Shown here piece by piece: positions 23,889 through 37,624 of a DNA stretch of 64,000 nt. Below the pieces are notes generated by a model, which saw only the letters and a program-made list of their open reading frames with translations, was not told the DNA's origin and did not search any database. Within the stretch, counting starts at the first letter, position 1; each line of letters opens with the position of its first letter. The stretch comes from Xylaria sp. FL1777 (Eukaryota; Ascomycota; Sordariomycetes; Xylariales; Xylariaceae): NCBI GenBank assembly GCA_022578965.1, contig MU400568.1, positions 62,001 to 126,000 on the forward strand, in the 5' to 3' direction. A program made the position numbers and the translations under genes.

Positions 23889-26145
23889 ATTGAGACCGTC
23901 TATCTACTGTCCACCGTAGGCAGAGCTCGGCCACTATTGCCCGCCGATCAGCGCAGAAGCTGCTCGCTGGCCTGAAGTAACCGGCAACTAGGAAATAGCA
24001 ACTGCGCTTCGCTAGTATATTTTTGGCTTTCGGCTTTCCGTTGTCTTTGTGTTGAGAGTTTGTAGAGGGCGTCGAAGAGCGGTGGGCTTGGAACCGTCCG
24101 ACCTGTACTAAATGAAGCTTGTCTCGCTAGTCCAGGGGTAAATATGCGGTAAGCCGATGTCAACTACGTAGGATGGCTATGATTCTGATGATGCGGCGAC
24201 GGTGAAGAAAAGACATGGATTAAGTAAACGGGTCAGTCGGAAGGAAAGAAGAGCAGGTATCAGCGTAGCGGGTTTGGGATTACAAAGTAGCACCGCGCTT
24301 TGGTGGGAAGAATAAGGACATATAAAGACAGCTGGTCAAATTCATGCGATGCTGTCGGGGACGTGGATGGTGGGATGTTTAGACTTAGTGCATCTTTTTA
24401 GTAGGTCGGCAGGGTATCCATGGTAGCAGGTAGAGGTATCCATAGCAAAACCAAAAGTAGGCCGAGGAAGAGAGGGCCCGCCTTAATAAATCAGGGAGAT
24501 GACGGGTACCCAGAACGGCTGGCTTCAGGGGCATGCAGGTGCTGCACAACTTGCAGCAGTGGTGCCTACAGGTACCTTGGTTCTCCCTACTGTCCCTTAG
24601 GGAGGTACTGTACTGCGCCAAAGCACATTGCGAGGAGGCACATAAATTACTACCTACCTAGGTAGCTCTAAGCTGCCAACCCCGTTTGACACATGCTCAC
24701 TGTGGACAGCACCGACAACTCCTATTGGCGACTAGGATTTACCTGAAACACTCGGGTTGACTGGACAAAAAGGACACCTTCTGGATTTCGAAATGGCAAC
24801 AGTAAACACCGCTTCCCAAGTTACCGACTTAGTATGTATGGACGTATTGGTAATAAATGTTCAGGTACCGGTATTTATCAATCGGGTGTGTAGTGTATAT
24901 ACTTGCGAAGAGCGCGGGAAGCGCGGATTCGTATCCTAGGTGTGATGAGTCTTAATAAGATGAACGAAATTCAATATCTTGGCTGAGGGCTTCCAAGTTG
25001 TCCATAGTATTAGTAGGTGATGGATATAAGAGGTGAACGTCCCCAACCACATTCAAATCTAACTACCATGCCTCTGAGTTCCGGGGAACGTTACCGTAGA
25101 ACGTCACCCTGGAAAGTAACCCGACCTCTACCTCATGAACCAAGCTGCCGGTGTTGCGAGCGCTTGTGCCGGTAGATCATAACTCTAGAACCTCTACCGT
25201 CGTTTTCCATCCATACAAGTGGTATCCGTTACCGATATATGCTACCGATATATGCTATAGAGGACGAACTGACTGGTGGGGGTGTTTCCATTTCAGGATA
25301 TTTCAAGGCTCCGCCAATGTGTGGTCAACAATGAGTTTTCTTCAGATTCTCCCGGCGACTTGTGCATTCGATACCTAAGTATCTGCTCAGTATGTCCTAT
25401 ATCTAACCTGCAGGACGCAGCTCGGCTGTATCCGCCAGTGAGACAGTGGCGTGCATGGAAATAAATGAATGGTGCATCGATTCGAGGCGTTCTCACGACT
25501 CAACTCAACGTACCTGCTACCGGCTGAACTATAGGTAGGCGCTTGTCCGACAGAAGAGCATAAATGCGACGCTTTGGATGGGGGATACTCTTGCTTCGGT
25601 TGTTTCGTTGTTTCTTCCAACACGAGGCAATAGAAGATTTATTGATTTTTGGACCATGTCAAAAAGCATGCATCCTTGCTTTCTGCCCAGCCTGAAGTTT
25701 GGAAATGTCTTGATTGATTAATTTAAGCAGAAACCCGCAGTAATAGAGATGAACCCGTTCAGTAGTAGTACTGGTACCTACCTAAGTAGTGTAGGTACAT
25801 AATTAGTGACAACTGTACTACAGAGACCCTGCATTCAGGTTTCACATCACCCATTACCCCGGTCTCTCTCCCGCCACCAAAACGCCAGCTGTTTTCGCTC
25901 CGATCTGCGGAGAATCCTATCCCAGCTCCAGCTTCTCTCCCCCAGCATTTCCCGAACAACCCCACTAAAGCTCGGGTGAGCGCATCCAGCTCAGAGAAAG
26001 CTCCGCAGTCGCTTGTGACACCCAATAACTTTTTCTCTTGCTCGCTACTAAAATAACACTCATTCGCGCCCCCCAAGTACTTGGTACTCTTATTTGCGAC
26101 CAGTTGAGGACTTCGCTTATTGTCGATTGACCCTCTCTCTCCACG
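23889..26145. other. 2.3-kb intergenic region
   Basis: Upstream DNA shared by the LRAMFEQ gene (minus) and the LYS12 gene (plus). Contains TACCTACCTAGGTAG (near 24648-24663), TACCGATATATGCTA repeated in tandem near 25228-25258, and TACCTACCTAAGTAG near 25774. No supported gene. Confidence 0.45.
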
Positions 26146-27457
<1,312 letters not shown>

Positions 27458-28230
27458 AAAGCGCAAATCTAGCGACTATCGCGGAGATAGAAACGGTGAC
27501 AAAATAGAGACAGATATCTTCCGCGGGGGGATCTATTCAAGCCTAAGAGAAGTCGTTGTCAATTGAGCTAGCTAGTGGAAGAAATCCGACATCTGTAAAA
27601 AGGAGTTACGCAGGATTATGCCGGTAAGGAAAAAGCGAATATAGGGGCGGCGGGTGTTCAAAAAGTTCTGTAGATACCTAGCTAGGTAAAGACCTAGGCG
27701 AAGTGGCATCTCTTGGAAAAGATACCCTCGTTCATAAAAGTACCTACCTATTCAAGCAGCTAAATCGCAATATTTGAAATCGCCAAAATAACTGATGTCT
27801 TAACAGCTTCCTTTGGATCACTTCATTACAAGCTTTTAAACTGAGAGTGGTAATTGTCTTATTTCATTTCATAATTCCGCGATGGCTTCATACCCACGGT
27901 GCAATTCCCCGGCTATAAACGTAGCAGCGCCATCCTGGACCTGTAGAATTCTACTTTATATACACGTTGCACCAGACCTGTCTTTTTGTTTTTGAGGTCT
28001 ATAGATCGACTTTAATCTATCGCGCTAGACGATAGAGTACTCGTCACAATGTTATTACATTTAGCCCTTTATACAGGGCGGCACGAGATTCGCTTTGCGT
28101 CCCAAGTCCTCGTAATTCTGGTGTTAAATTATCACCAAGGGACAAGATGGATGCTTTAAATCTTCTGTAGTGGACGGGTCCCGGACTGTTCGGGATTTGG
28201 CGTATGGTAGATGCGAGCCCATGAGATAAA
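27458..28230. other. 3' intergenic between convergent genes
   Basis: Lies between LYS12 and MEF1, which converge. Contains TACCTAGCTAGGTA and TACCTACCTA motifs (27674-27750). No gene seen. Confidence 0.45.
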
Positions 28231-30886
28231 TTACTTTCGGGAAGCCTCCAGTTCTTTCTGGTACTTGGCAACTAATTCCTTTCTGTTAAGGGAAACTAGT
28301 TAGCAAACTATACTGGCCGTCTCATTCCGCAGGATAGCAGATATGCCTGTGGCGAATGACAAAAAGAAAGCGACTTACTGTAAATGGGGTGCTGCAGCAG
28401 CGTAATGGCTAAATTCCATGCTGAACTCGCCCTTACCCTGTGATGCGGCGCGCAACTGTGTCGCAAAGCCGAACATAGAATTCAAGCTGACATCGCACAA
28501 CAGGGTGAAGTCCTCGCTACCGATCTCGGTGTCGATGATGGTGGCATTGCGCTTGTTCATGAGCATGAGAATGTTACCCTGGAACTCGTTGGGCGCCATG
28601 ATAGTAGTCTTCATCAAGGGTTCGAGAACCTGGCCGCCGGCCTCGTGGAATACCTTCTTGAAGGCCATCTGGGCCGCCAAACTGAAGGCGAAATCCGACG
28701 AATCCGTGACGTGTGTCGCACCGTCATTTACTACCATCTTGGTGCCGATAACCTTGTGGCCCAGCAACGGGCCCTTCTCACAGGAGATTTCGAAACCCTT
28801 GCCGCAAGCGGAAATAAACTTGTCGGGAATGGCACCACCGACGACCTGGTTCTCGAAAACGTTCTTGTCAGGTTCAGAGTTGGGCTCGATCCATCCAACG
28901 ACACGAGCATAGTCACCTGGTCCACCGGTCTGCCTTCGTAGGAGGTAGTCGAATTCTGCCCGCTGGCCGATAGTCTCACGGTACGCGACTCGGGGCTGAC
29001 CGGTGATGCAGTCGACCTTATACTCTCGGCGGAGACGCTCCACATAGATTTCAAGGTGCAATTCACCCATACCGGATATGATAGTCTCTTCGCTCTCTTC
29101 ATCGACCATTAATCTGAACGTAGGATCCTCGCGTTGGAACCGGTTCATTGCCTTACTGAAGTTGTCTGCATCTGTACTGCGCTTAGGCTTGATGGATAGA
29201 GACATGACCGCATCAGGCACGAACATAGAAGACATTGTGTAGGGCAGGTTTCCGTCTGTAAAGGTGTCACCGGAAGCGCAGTCGACACCAAACACGGCAC
29301 AGATCTCTCCCGCTCCCACTTCGTTCACGTCTTCCATCTCGTTGGAGTGCATGCGTACAATTCGAGGAATTCGCACTTTCTTGTCGTTTCTTGAGTTGAA
29401 TAGATAGGTGCCCTTCTTCAAGGTACCCTGATACACTCGGATATAGGTGAGCTGACCATAGTTGTTTTCCTCCAACTTAAACGCTAAACCGACAAAGGGG
29501 AGCGAGTTGTAGGGCACGAGCTGAGTCTCTGCCTCTGCTTTGCTCTTGTCTAGAGCTATGTTCTTAACGTCACCGGGATTCGGAAGATAGTCGCAGACGG
29601 CGTCAAGCATGGGCTGGATGGACTTATCAGCCAAGGCAGATCCTATCATCACTGGAGTGAACTTGAGAGCAATCGTTGCCCGACGGATAGCGTTCATAAT
29701 CTGCTCCGGAGTAGGCGTTTGTTCTTCTAAGAACATCTCGGCTATCTCATCATCGACATCCGCTAGCTTCTCAATCAAAACTTGGCGCTTTTCCTCGGCA
29801 AACGCCATTAGGTCTTCAGGAACCTTGTCTTCTACCCTTATAATAGTTCCCTTGGGGCCTTCGTTGTAGATAGCTTTCATGTGAATGAGGTCAACGACAC
29901 CCTTGAACTGGTCCTCAACACCGATGGGTACTTGAATGGCCGCAGCGGGGATCTTCAACTTGGAGTTTATTTGTTCGACTGCCTTCCACGGATTGGCACC
30001 CATGCGATCCATCTTATTCACAAAGCTTATCCGGGGAATATTATAGCGCTTCATCTGTCTATCGACGGTGACGGTCTGGGACTGCACACCGCTCACGGCG
30101 CAGAGAATCATCACGGCACCATCCAGCACTCGCAAGGCACGCTCGACCTCGATTGTGAAGTCAATGTGGCCCGGGGTATCAATCAAGTTAATGTGATAGG
30201 TCTCCTCTTGTCCGTTCTCGGTCTTCTTCCAGTCACAGAAAGTAGCGGCAGATTGGATGGTAATGCCTTTCTCTCGCTCGAGCTCCATGGAGTCCATCTT
30301 GGCACCGGCGCCATCACGACCTCGAACCTCATGTATCGCCTTGATACGACCGGTGTAGTAGAGAACACGCTCCGTGACGGTAGTTTTGCCGCTGTCGATA
30401 TGTGCCTATGCGGTCGATCGGGTCAGTACAGAGCGCTGGCTCTTTCGCTCACGTCGGCGTCCAGGTGGCATGGAAGAACAGGTAGGCACGTACGGCAATA
30501 CCGATATTTCGCACTTTCGACAGTCGCTTCTTCTCTTCGGGGCTCATGCTCTCGAGGACCGCTTCGGGCGTGAGATTTGCGGCTTGTTGGGCGGCTCGCT
30601 TGACACTATTGATACATGGGACCTCCAGTCAGTAGATGGAGCATATCACAGACGAAGATGAGATGTCGCCTTACGCAGCACCGGCGGCAGCACTAGCAGC
30701 TGCATATCTAGGAGCTGTGAGACTGAAATATCGTCGTCCTTCGACGCGCAACGGCGCGACGATGAACTGCGTCGGGGCTCGAGCGGTAAAGGCCCTCGAC
30801 GCAGCATTCAGCTGCGCCACGCCACCTCTTGTGGTGAGAATGCGGCTGTCATTGAGGACAGCAATGGCCCGTTGCGCCCTCATCAT
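28231..30886 (-). CDS. MEF1: mitochondrial elongation factor G1 (translocase)
   Basis: GTPase that moves tRNA and mRNA through the mitochondrial ribosome. 800 aa, complement(28231..28282, 28379..30405, 30494..30605, 30675..30886); all three introns keep phase. Exon 1 encodes a basic, Ala/Arg-rich mitochondrial targeting sequence ([20 protein letters not shown]). Exons 2-3 join to [20 protein letters not shown], the P-loop. Then follow switch I/II ([15 protein letters not shown]), NKMD for guanine, the G' and domain II beta-barrel, domain IV ([17 protein letters not shown]) and domain V. The last 52-nt exon gives [16 protein letters not shown], the usual EF-G1 tail. Without it the protein would end prematurely at APHLQ. 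Two tandem ATGs begin the frame and I take the first. Gene order and length are as in other fungi. Confidence 0.95.
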
Positions 30887-31547
30887 GAAAAGAAATATCT
30901 ATAACACAAGAATTGAAGACGTAAAAATACCTTGACCCAAGAGGCAAAGGTGAGCTTGCGCAGATAATGGGAAAGATTAAAGATTAAAGATTTCCATGTC
31001 TAGGCCCTGAAATTTTTAGCGGGTTTGGGTGGGCTGCCCCGCGAATCAGATAACGCCTGTAGCGGTACATATCCACCCTAAATTACTTAAGTATACATAT
31101 GTAGGTATGGTATTTTAGAGACCTATGGGTAGGGTAAGTACCTAAGTAGGTAGATACCTTATATGAAGATTATGTTTTATATATTACATACGTAGTCTTG
31201 TACTGTAGGTAAAGTTGTGTCATACGTGGGCTATAAACCGCAGTGCTTGATAAAGATCAATGCCAAACACTCTGTTAGTCACAGTAAGTCGAATGTACAT
31301 AAGTAGTATCGTGAGACTCAACTTCATTGTAACTACCTACATAGGTAGGTACCTAGTATCTTGATGAAAAGCTGGCTCTGATATGGTCCATTTTATAATG
31401 TATCTATCAAAGATCAATATACAAGGGTGACACGGCTTCGTGTTTTTGAGCTGTTCCAATCCAATGTGCCCGATTAACCCTTAACCATGTCGTATTTGTC
31501 TTATCCATCCATACGCCTCATACCCAAGTGAAAATGCGGTCAGTTAT
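30887..31547. other. intergenic between MEF1 and aspartic protease genes
   Basis: MEF1 upstream region and protease 3' region (both genes minus). Several GTAGGTACCTA-type motifs (31100-31160, 31330-31355). No gene seen. Confidence 0.45.
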
Positions 31548-33134
31548 TTAAAACAAGAGAAACGCGCCACCACCAAACATCATCAAGCCCATGCTAGCAC
31601 CCATGACCATCAACTGCGTGAGGTCGAGAGCGGGAGGAAGTGAACCTGCACTATCTGGTTCGTTGGTACCGGTTCCACTGCTGCTGCTTCCGCTTCCACT
31701 TCCACTTGCACTGCCGCTTGTACTGCTGCTCAAGTCCTTAAATCCCTTACTAGCACTGAAGTCTGGTTCAGAACTGGGCCCTGTGTTGGCGGCATTCTGG
31801 CTGGGTGCTGGAGTCGATGACGGGATGGTAGCCCCCTGACTTGGGAATGCCACGACGTTTGAGCTCGTGGCGTTGAAGTCGGTGGGTGCAATGGCGATTT
31901 CATTGTTTTCGAGGTCATACACCACATATGCTGATCGGAGGAAGGTATCTCCAAGCAAGTAGGGTGCGCTGGTAAAGTTCTGAATGCCGAACTGACAAGC
32001 ATCCTGTCCCGCGTATTGGCCTTCGGTGAATTGAGCATATATGGGAATAACCAATTCATCCATTCCAACTTTGATGACGGGACCTCCGTTTCCACCAAAG
32101 CCAAACGAAAAATAGCCACTGCTACTAGCCAAATCACACGGAAGGAGAGGCAATCCGTTGCCATCGTTGTCAACAAGGGTGTATTCGGCGCCAACTTCCT
32201 TCCAAACCTCCTCGGCCAGATCTTGCGGAACGTAGCTGAACGTAGTGCCAGAATCAAGCACAACAGGAATGGGGTAGGCCGTCGACGAGAGCGCATCCTC
32301 GCCCGAGGAGGAATGGGCTAGTAGTGACGTCAATGGCACTTGAAATGAAGTGAAATTATTGGTCCGTGTATCCTTTTCGATGCTGACGCGTATAAGGTCT
32401 CCCATATACTTATCCGTGTCGATACCGCCAAAGAGAATATTCCCTTTGCTGGCTTCCAAGTCGTTTAACCAAAGACTGTATGCGGTGCTCTTGATGTAGC
32501 CTTCATCACGCATCATAATAGGCAAATTATCATATATCTTACGGGCCGAGGAGATGGACGCTTCGTTAAGAGCGTAGCCAACGCCAACCAGACCGTAGGG
32601 AATGTTTGTTTCCAAACCTAGACCCATAGTCATGTTTTGTAATTTGATGTCGCCGATTCCAAAGGTCTCGGAAATGTAGTTGCCTTTCGAACCGCTTCCG
32701 TCAACGTATGAAATCTCGAAGTCTTCCTTGAGCTGTGTAACCGAGCTTGACTTATCGGCATCGTCTAAGCAAGTGAAGGAGTCAGTCTAAAATACCTGAG
32801 TTAGAATCATTGTACACTCACAAGAGCCAAAGGTGCAGCCCCCTCCTTGAGAGTTGTCCTGGCAGACGCTGGCACTGCTAGCAGGCACCCAAATATCACT
32901 GGATCCAGTATCCAACTGAAGAGTTAGGTCTTGAGCAGGAGTTCCCACAGTGCATGACGCGAAATAGCCGCCGCGCGTCTGCTCGTTTGTGATGACTTCC
33001 AGTACCGAGCCATCCGCACGTCTGCGGAGCCTGGGTGCTGGGTTCGTCCTCCGTTGGATATCCCACTGAACGACCTGCGCAGAAGCGACAGAGACGAGCA
33101 GAGAGCTCGTCGCAAGGTTCGCGACGTTTCGCAT
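31548..33134 (-). CDS. GPI-anchored aspartic protease (yapsin/OPSB-like, family A1)
   Basis: Secreted aspartyl endopeptidase tethered at the cell surface. 509 aa, complement(31548..32764, 32822..33134), with one 57-bp GTGAGT...CTTAG intron in phase 1. Signal peptide MRNVANLATSSLLVSVASAQ, then a propeptide with basic RLRRR (about 36-40), a possible Kex2-type site. Catalytic motifs are LQLDTGSSDIWVP (Asp about 75) and VVLDSGTTFSYVP (Asp about 275). The flap region reads FEISYVDGSGSKGNYISET. After about residue 430 the chain is Ser/Gly-rich and ends in the hydrophobic LMVMGASMGLMMFGGGAFLL, a GPI-attachment signal. These fit yapsins, which process cell-wall and secreted proteins. I start at ATG 33134. 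The rest of the upstream DNA is non-coding. Confidence 0.92.
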
Positions 33135-36100
33135 GGTCACGGATTAATGGTTGAAAGGCCTACGCCAATCGAGGGAAGCTGGGAGACGAAGGGTGGAAGG
33201 AGACAAGTCGAAGAAGCGAAAATCGTAGGAAGTAGAGCGTGGAGACGGGAAAGTGGCGACGACGGCAACGATTTATTATAAAATGCAAGCAACAATAAAC
33301 GATGAAGACGATGATACGAACGCCTAGAGTGCCAAGGACCGGAGCCAAGGACAGAAATGCGGGTGGTGGAGCAAAGGATCGTCGCAATGGGCAATGGCGA
33401 AGTGCAGGCCAAGACAAAGAATAGAGCAGAACAAGGGGAACAGCGAGATCTAGGAACTTGACGAGAATAGACGATCTTAAGAAAGGCAAACTTCGTCGGG
33501 AGCCAGGAGGAAAGGGGAAGAGGATGGATTCTATCTATAACACAAGACGATCCACTATGAAACGCTTTGCCGTAGGGGCTTAGGGGCTTAGCTTAGCCAG
33601 AGGCCAGAGCCAATGCGCCAGAGCCAATGCACACAAGCAAACGTCATGCTGCACCAAATCCTGCGTTACCTTCTCCAGGTACCTACCTGTACTTGCTTAT
33701 AATTAGGTACCGGCACTGTCGGCACTTTACACGCGCGCAGTGTACCTACCTTGCCGCATCTCACTGCGTACCTGGTAGATTATAGATTACAGTACTTAAA
33801 TACCTACCTGGTAGGTAATGTTAGTTATCCCCCGCATTAGCAATTCTACATGCTCAGGCCATCCCAAAGGCACAGCCCTACCACTATCTAAACTATTCTG
33901 CACAACGGACCTAACGGACAGTATATATATGGAGGTAACTTTCTCAAAATAGTGCCTAGATAAGAGACGTCTCGAGATACCTATTGGAATTCCATGAAGC
34001 GGTGACAATGATGTACCGGTACTAGTACTGTACCTAGGTAGGCAGGGAGGTAGTAGAGGCGCAGCTAGTAGATGACAAATGACACGCTTGAGTTCCTACT
34101 TGTCGCGAAGTGGCGAGTGAAGTTAGTCAATGATACGTTGGTTCAACTACAGCCTAGGACAAATACTACTAGTCCGTGCACATTGTATGGGTGTCATGAG
34201 TCAACTTGTCGACAAATTACACACGAAAGCTTCAACGCGATCGGTCCAGATTCGGCATTGGATTAGTTGATCACCATGCAGTCTCCAAGATCGCGCTTCG
34301 ATGCGGAGATGTAGGTAGATTGATGAGATCGGGAGAGAATATAAGGTAGATTTGCTTCACAACCTATCTAGATGGTAGAGTTTTTCTCGTTTTTCTCATC
34401 TGCGGAAGAGACCGAGGGCGCTAATACCACCATAGACTCATGTGTCGATAGAAGGATCATGACTCTATTCCATGTTCTGGTCTAGCTACGCATTAGATTC
34501 CTCACTATGCACTTCGATATACGGTAGGCAAATAGCTAGATCCTTGGCAGCTGAACACTTCTCGACAGCCACTGTGGCGGGAAAAAAAATAGTATGTAGT
34601 GGTTGGTCGTGGACGACGTTCATGCTTATAAAGTGTAGGTACACTTCTCTTCCCTCAGCTTTACTCAGCCGCAATTTGCAGTGGAGATGCGGCTGAAAGA
34701 CTTGAATGCTATCCAGCATAATTCAATACCTACACTAGGTACGTAGTAGGTAAGTAGATACCTAGTATAGATGGATGATCCCTCACTCGGAAAACGATTA
34801 CTCCGAGAGATCATGTTACTGTATCGGGCAGTCATTCAGTTACACCGTGTTTTACTATTCTGATGGACTGGCAAGTTTAAGACATGAATTGTTTCACAAA
34901 TTCGTGAGACTACTGGGTAGGTAGCATCGCGCTTATATTTTTCGCTACGGGTTTTATCTTGCGATTACGGTACTTGCACTCACTTACTTGAGTTCCTATG
35001 TAAGCACTTTGTTGCTTATGTTTACTTATACTGCACTTTAACTACAGGCTAACTACTCGAGCCTCGGCAGTATATAGTAGTTTACATAGCTTCAAAATGA
35101 GAGCTATTATTGCTTACTCTGCGCTATACTTAATGTGTATAGAAGACAATTATCAATATCTATCTAGGCTTTACCTTATTCAGTTGTATAGACAGCTTTT
35201 ATTCGAATTTTAAGTTACCGTTGAGGGTGACTACTTACGTAAGATAAAAGGAACGGGCGCCAAGTATCTCCTGGTACCTACGACGCGCGTCCTATTTCTC
35301 TATCAGGCCAACAACGTCAATACCTACCATCACCAATTACAACAAGCGGTGAGAGATTTAAGGTACAAACATTATGAGGGGGTTCCTTATATACTTGTAC
35401 TATGCACGTTATCCTCTCAACAGCTTCCTACTAGAAACTACAGCAAGTACACATAGTCCATAGTCACGTCAGTCAGTGCCGAATATCTTATTAGTCTAAT
35501 GAAATTTGATTGGCTTATAGCCACGGTTTGGACCACTAATTGACATCCGAGCAAATGCCTAGTTAGGTAATCTTTGCGCCGGATTACGAGATTAATGTGT
35601 CTACATCAACCTCCTATTACCAGTTAAAACATCACCAGTTAAAACATCACCTGGACAAAGTGATTAAACTACACCACCATAGCTAAGCCTACGACCATGA
35701 CAACCATAGAATAGTACCTAAGGCAACAACAGCTACGCACAGACTAAAGAACTACAAAACCCTAGACCTAACTCTAGACCAAAAAGAAATACAGAAATAT
35801 AGAAATACAGCAGTCTACAAAAAAGTTAATTACTTGGTTTATATAGCTAAACGGCTATAATTAGTTAACACAATAATAAGCATAACTACTTATAAAAAAA
35901 TTAACTTTTTGTAAGGTAACTATGAGGTGGACATGGTACTCATAAGCCCAGATAACAATTGCACCCCTTGTCCTCTGGGACGCCTACATTTGCTAAACAC
36001 CTTTGGAGGTACAGTGACTAGAGTTAGGTATAAAATAAGTTCAATTCCTATCCGTCCGGGCGCGATTTGGTGCAGCTCTACCTCCAGGCATACGAGCTCA

Positions 36101-36826
36101 TGAGACAAAAACTAAGCTACCCCAGTATTACCAGGGAAAATAGCTTTTGATATCCAAAGTTAGGTATCTCCTGCAGACGTCTATTAAGCAGGGAAGCTAA
36201 ACCCTTTTACTCCACTCCACAGGTATCTAGTTTTAACTATCAAACAAACATCGAGAAATGCCCAGTACACCACAGCAATTTACATGAATTGTTAAGTTTA
36301 GGGTACTCAATGAGCTTAAGACAATACCAGCAGTTATATCTTTTCGCAACACTTGGATTATGCTTTATTGGAGTACACACAGCTCATGCACTTTCAAGTC
36401 CCTTGTAAGACTTTAAAGTGATGAGACTAACTGTCAACACTCAGTGGGAAAGTAGAAGAGGCTTGGCATCAAGAATGTCCCTCAGACACAGGCCCCCCCC
36501 CCCAGAAAATTCTCACTTCACAGATAACACAGAGGAACCTGTGTGGATGATTGAGAGGAAGGATGCCTAACTAGTGTCGAGGTCGTGAACAACCTAAGCG
36601 ACAGTTTAGAAAGAGATCATTGTGCTGCAGCGTTATATCATGGCATAAGCATCAATGCCCTACCCGGTCAATATATGCATGGGTGCCCTGTACGAGGACT
36701 ACTATAGCTACGATGCTTCTTCTACATCGCGCTATGATATTGGTTTGATTGGCTTATGACCTATTCTCATTGCTTCAGAGCTTTATGTGGCAAGGTTTCT
36801 TTCTTATCAGAATCTCTACGCTCATT
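33135..36826. other. 3.7-kb gene-poor region
   Basis: Promoter of the aspartic protease, then AT-rich DNA. Contains many TACCTAGGTAGGTA-type motifs (33675-33830, 34025-34060, 34725-34760), a tandem 'ccagttaaaacatca' pair (35620-35650) and a C10 run near 36491. Positions 35740-35920 are AT-rich with long runs of lysine/tyrosine codons interrupted by stops, possibly a mutated element. No supported gene. Confidence 0.4.
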
Positions 36827-37400
36827 CTATAATGCTGAAGCAATGATAACCGTAGCAACAATAATTATGGAAGCGCCTAAGTAAAAGAATTTGAGACTGA
36901 TGGCGGCGGTGTAGTGATAGGTCTTGACCCCATCGTGTATTAACTATTGTCGAGTACGGTTAAGCCTACAAACAGAAATTGAAATCAACTCGGCGAATAC
37001 GGACGTAGAAAGACTCACATAGACAGAGATTTGGAACCTATCGGCCGCTCCGCAACCGGCGTCTCTCCATTTAACAGGATCTCGTGAACAGCAGATGTGT
37101 AACCTTCGTCTAGATAGATCTGGGTATCAACGTTGTACGCCGTAGCCCTACAGGGCGTTTCCCCGCCCAGCCTTTTTCATGCAATGCGGCTTATATCCGA
37201 TACTCCCGCTTTGGGAAGGGTTCTGCATAGTAACCCTGCTAAATCTAGAAAGACTGGCCATTGACCTTTGACCTTTTGAATATCCTCGTAGTCGTATGAA
37301 GTCCTAGGCTAAGCGAATGCACGACTCTTACTCATCCAACCCACAGCTTGCTCCCAGCGCGGAAGCGTGGAAAGCTTCAACCGCTCGCGATATCATCATG
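36827..37400 (-). pseudogene. broken gene for an unidentified protein with C-terminal membrane helix
   Basis: On the minus strand one frame can be followed for about 570 bp. It runs through RLKLSTLPRWEQAVGWMSK, YDYEDIQKVKGQWPVFLDLA, TPCRATAYNVDTQIYLDEGY and ETPVAERPIGSKSLSM. A GTGAGT...TTTGTAG intron (36966..37018, phase 2) then leads to a tail, LIHDGVKTYHYTAAISLKFF, ending in the hydrophobic segment YLGASIIIVATVIIASAL and a stop at 36827. Three in-frame stops interrupt it (TAG near 37310, TGA at 37177, TAG near 36945). At least two are compatible with C-to-T changes (CGA to TGA, CAG to TAG). I recognise no family. The 5' end is not found, and the CYP505 gene starts only about 220 bp away in divergent orientation. 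Confidence 0.45.
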
Positions 37401-37434
37401 TATGAAGAGACGATGAATGTAGAACTCAGCGGAA

Positions 37435-37440
37435 TATAAA
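37435..37440 (+). promoter_or_regulatory. possible TATA box of CYP505 gene
   Basis: TATAAA 185 bp before the ATG of the P450:reductase gene. Position is plausible if the 5' leader is about 150 nt. Not otherwise supported. Confidence 0.25.
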
Positions 37441-37624
37441 GATGAAGGTTGGACCATGTAATTGTAGAAATGAATAATCATCACTGAACATGCACTGCAG
37501 TACAAACACCTCTATCTATCAATACTATTGATTCTAGACCCCTGAGCTCTTCTTGCTCAATCATCAACCTATAGCACAGGAACTCTTAGATCACATAGTT
37601 CTTAGTCCACCTCAGCGGTTCAAA

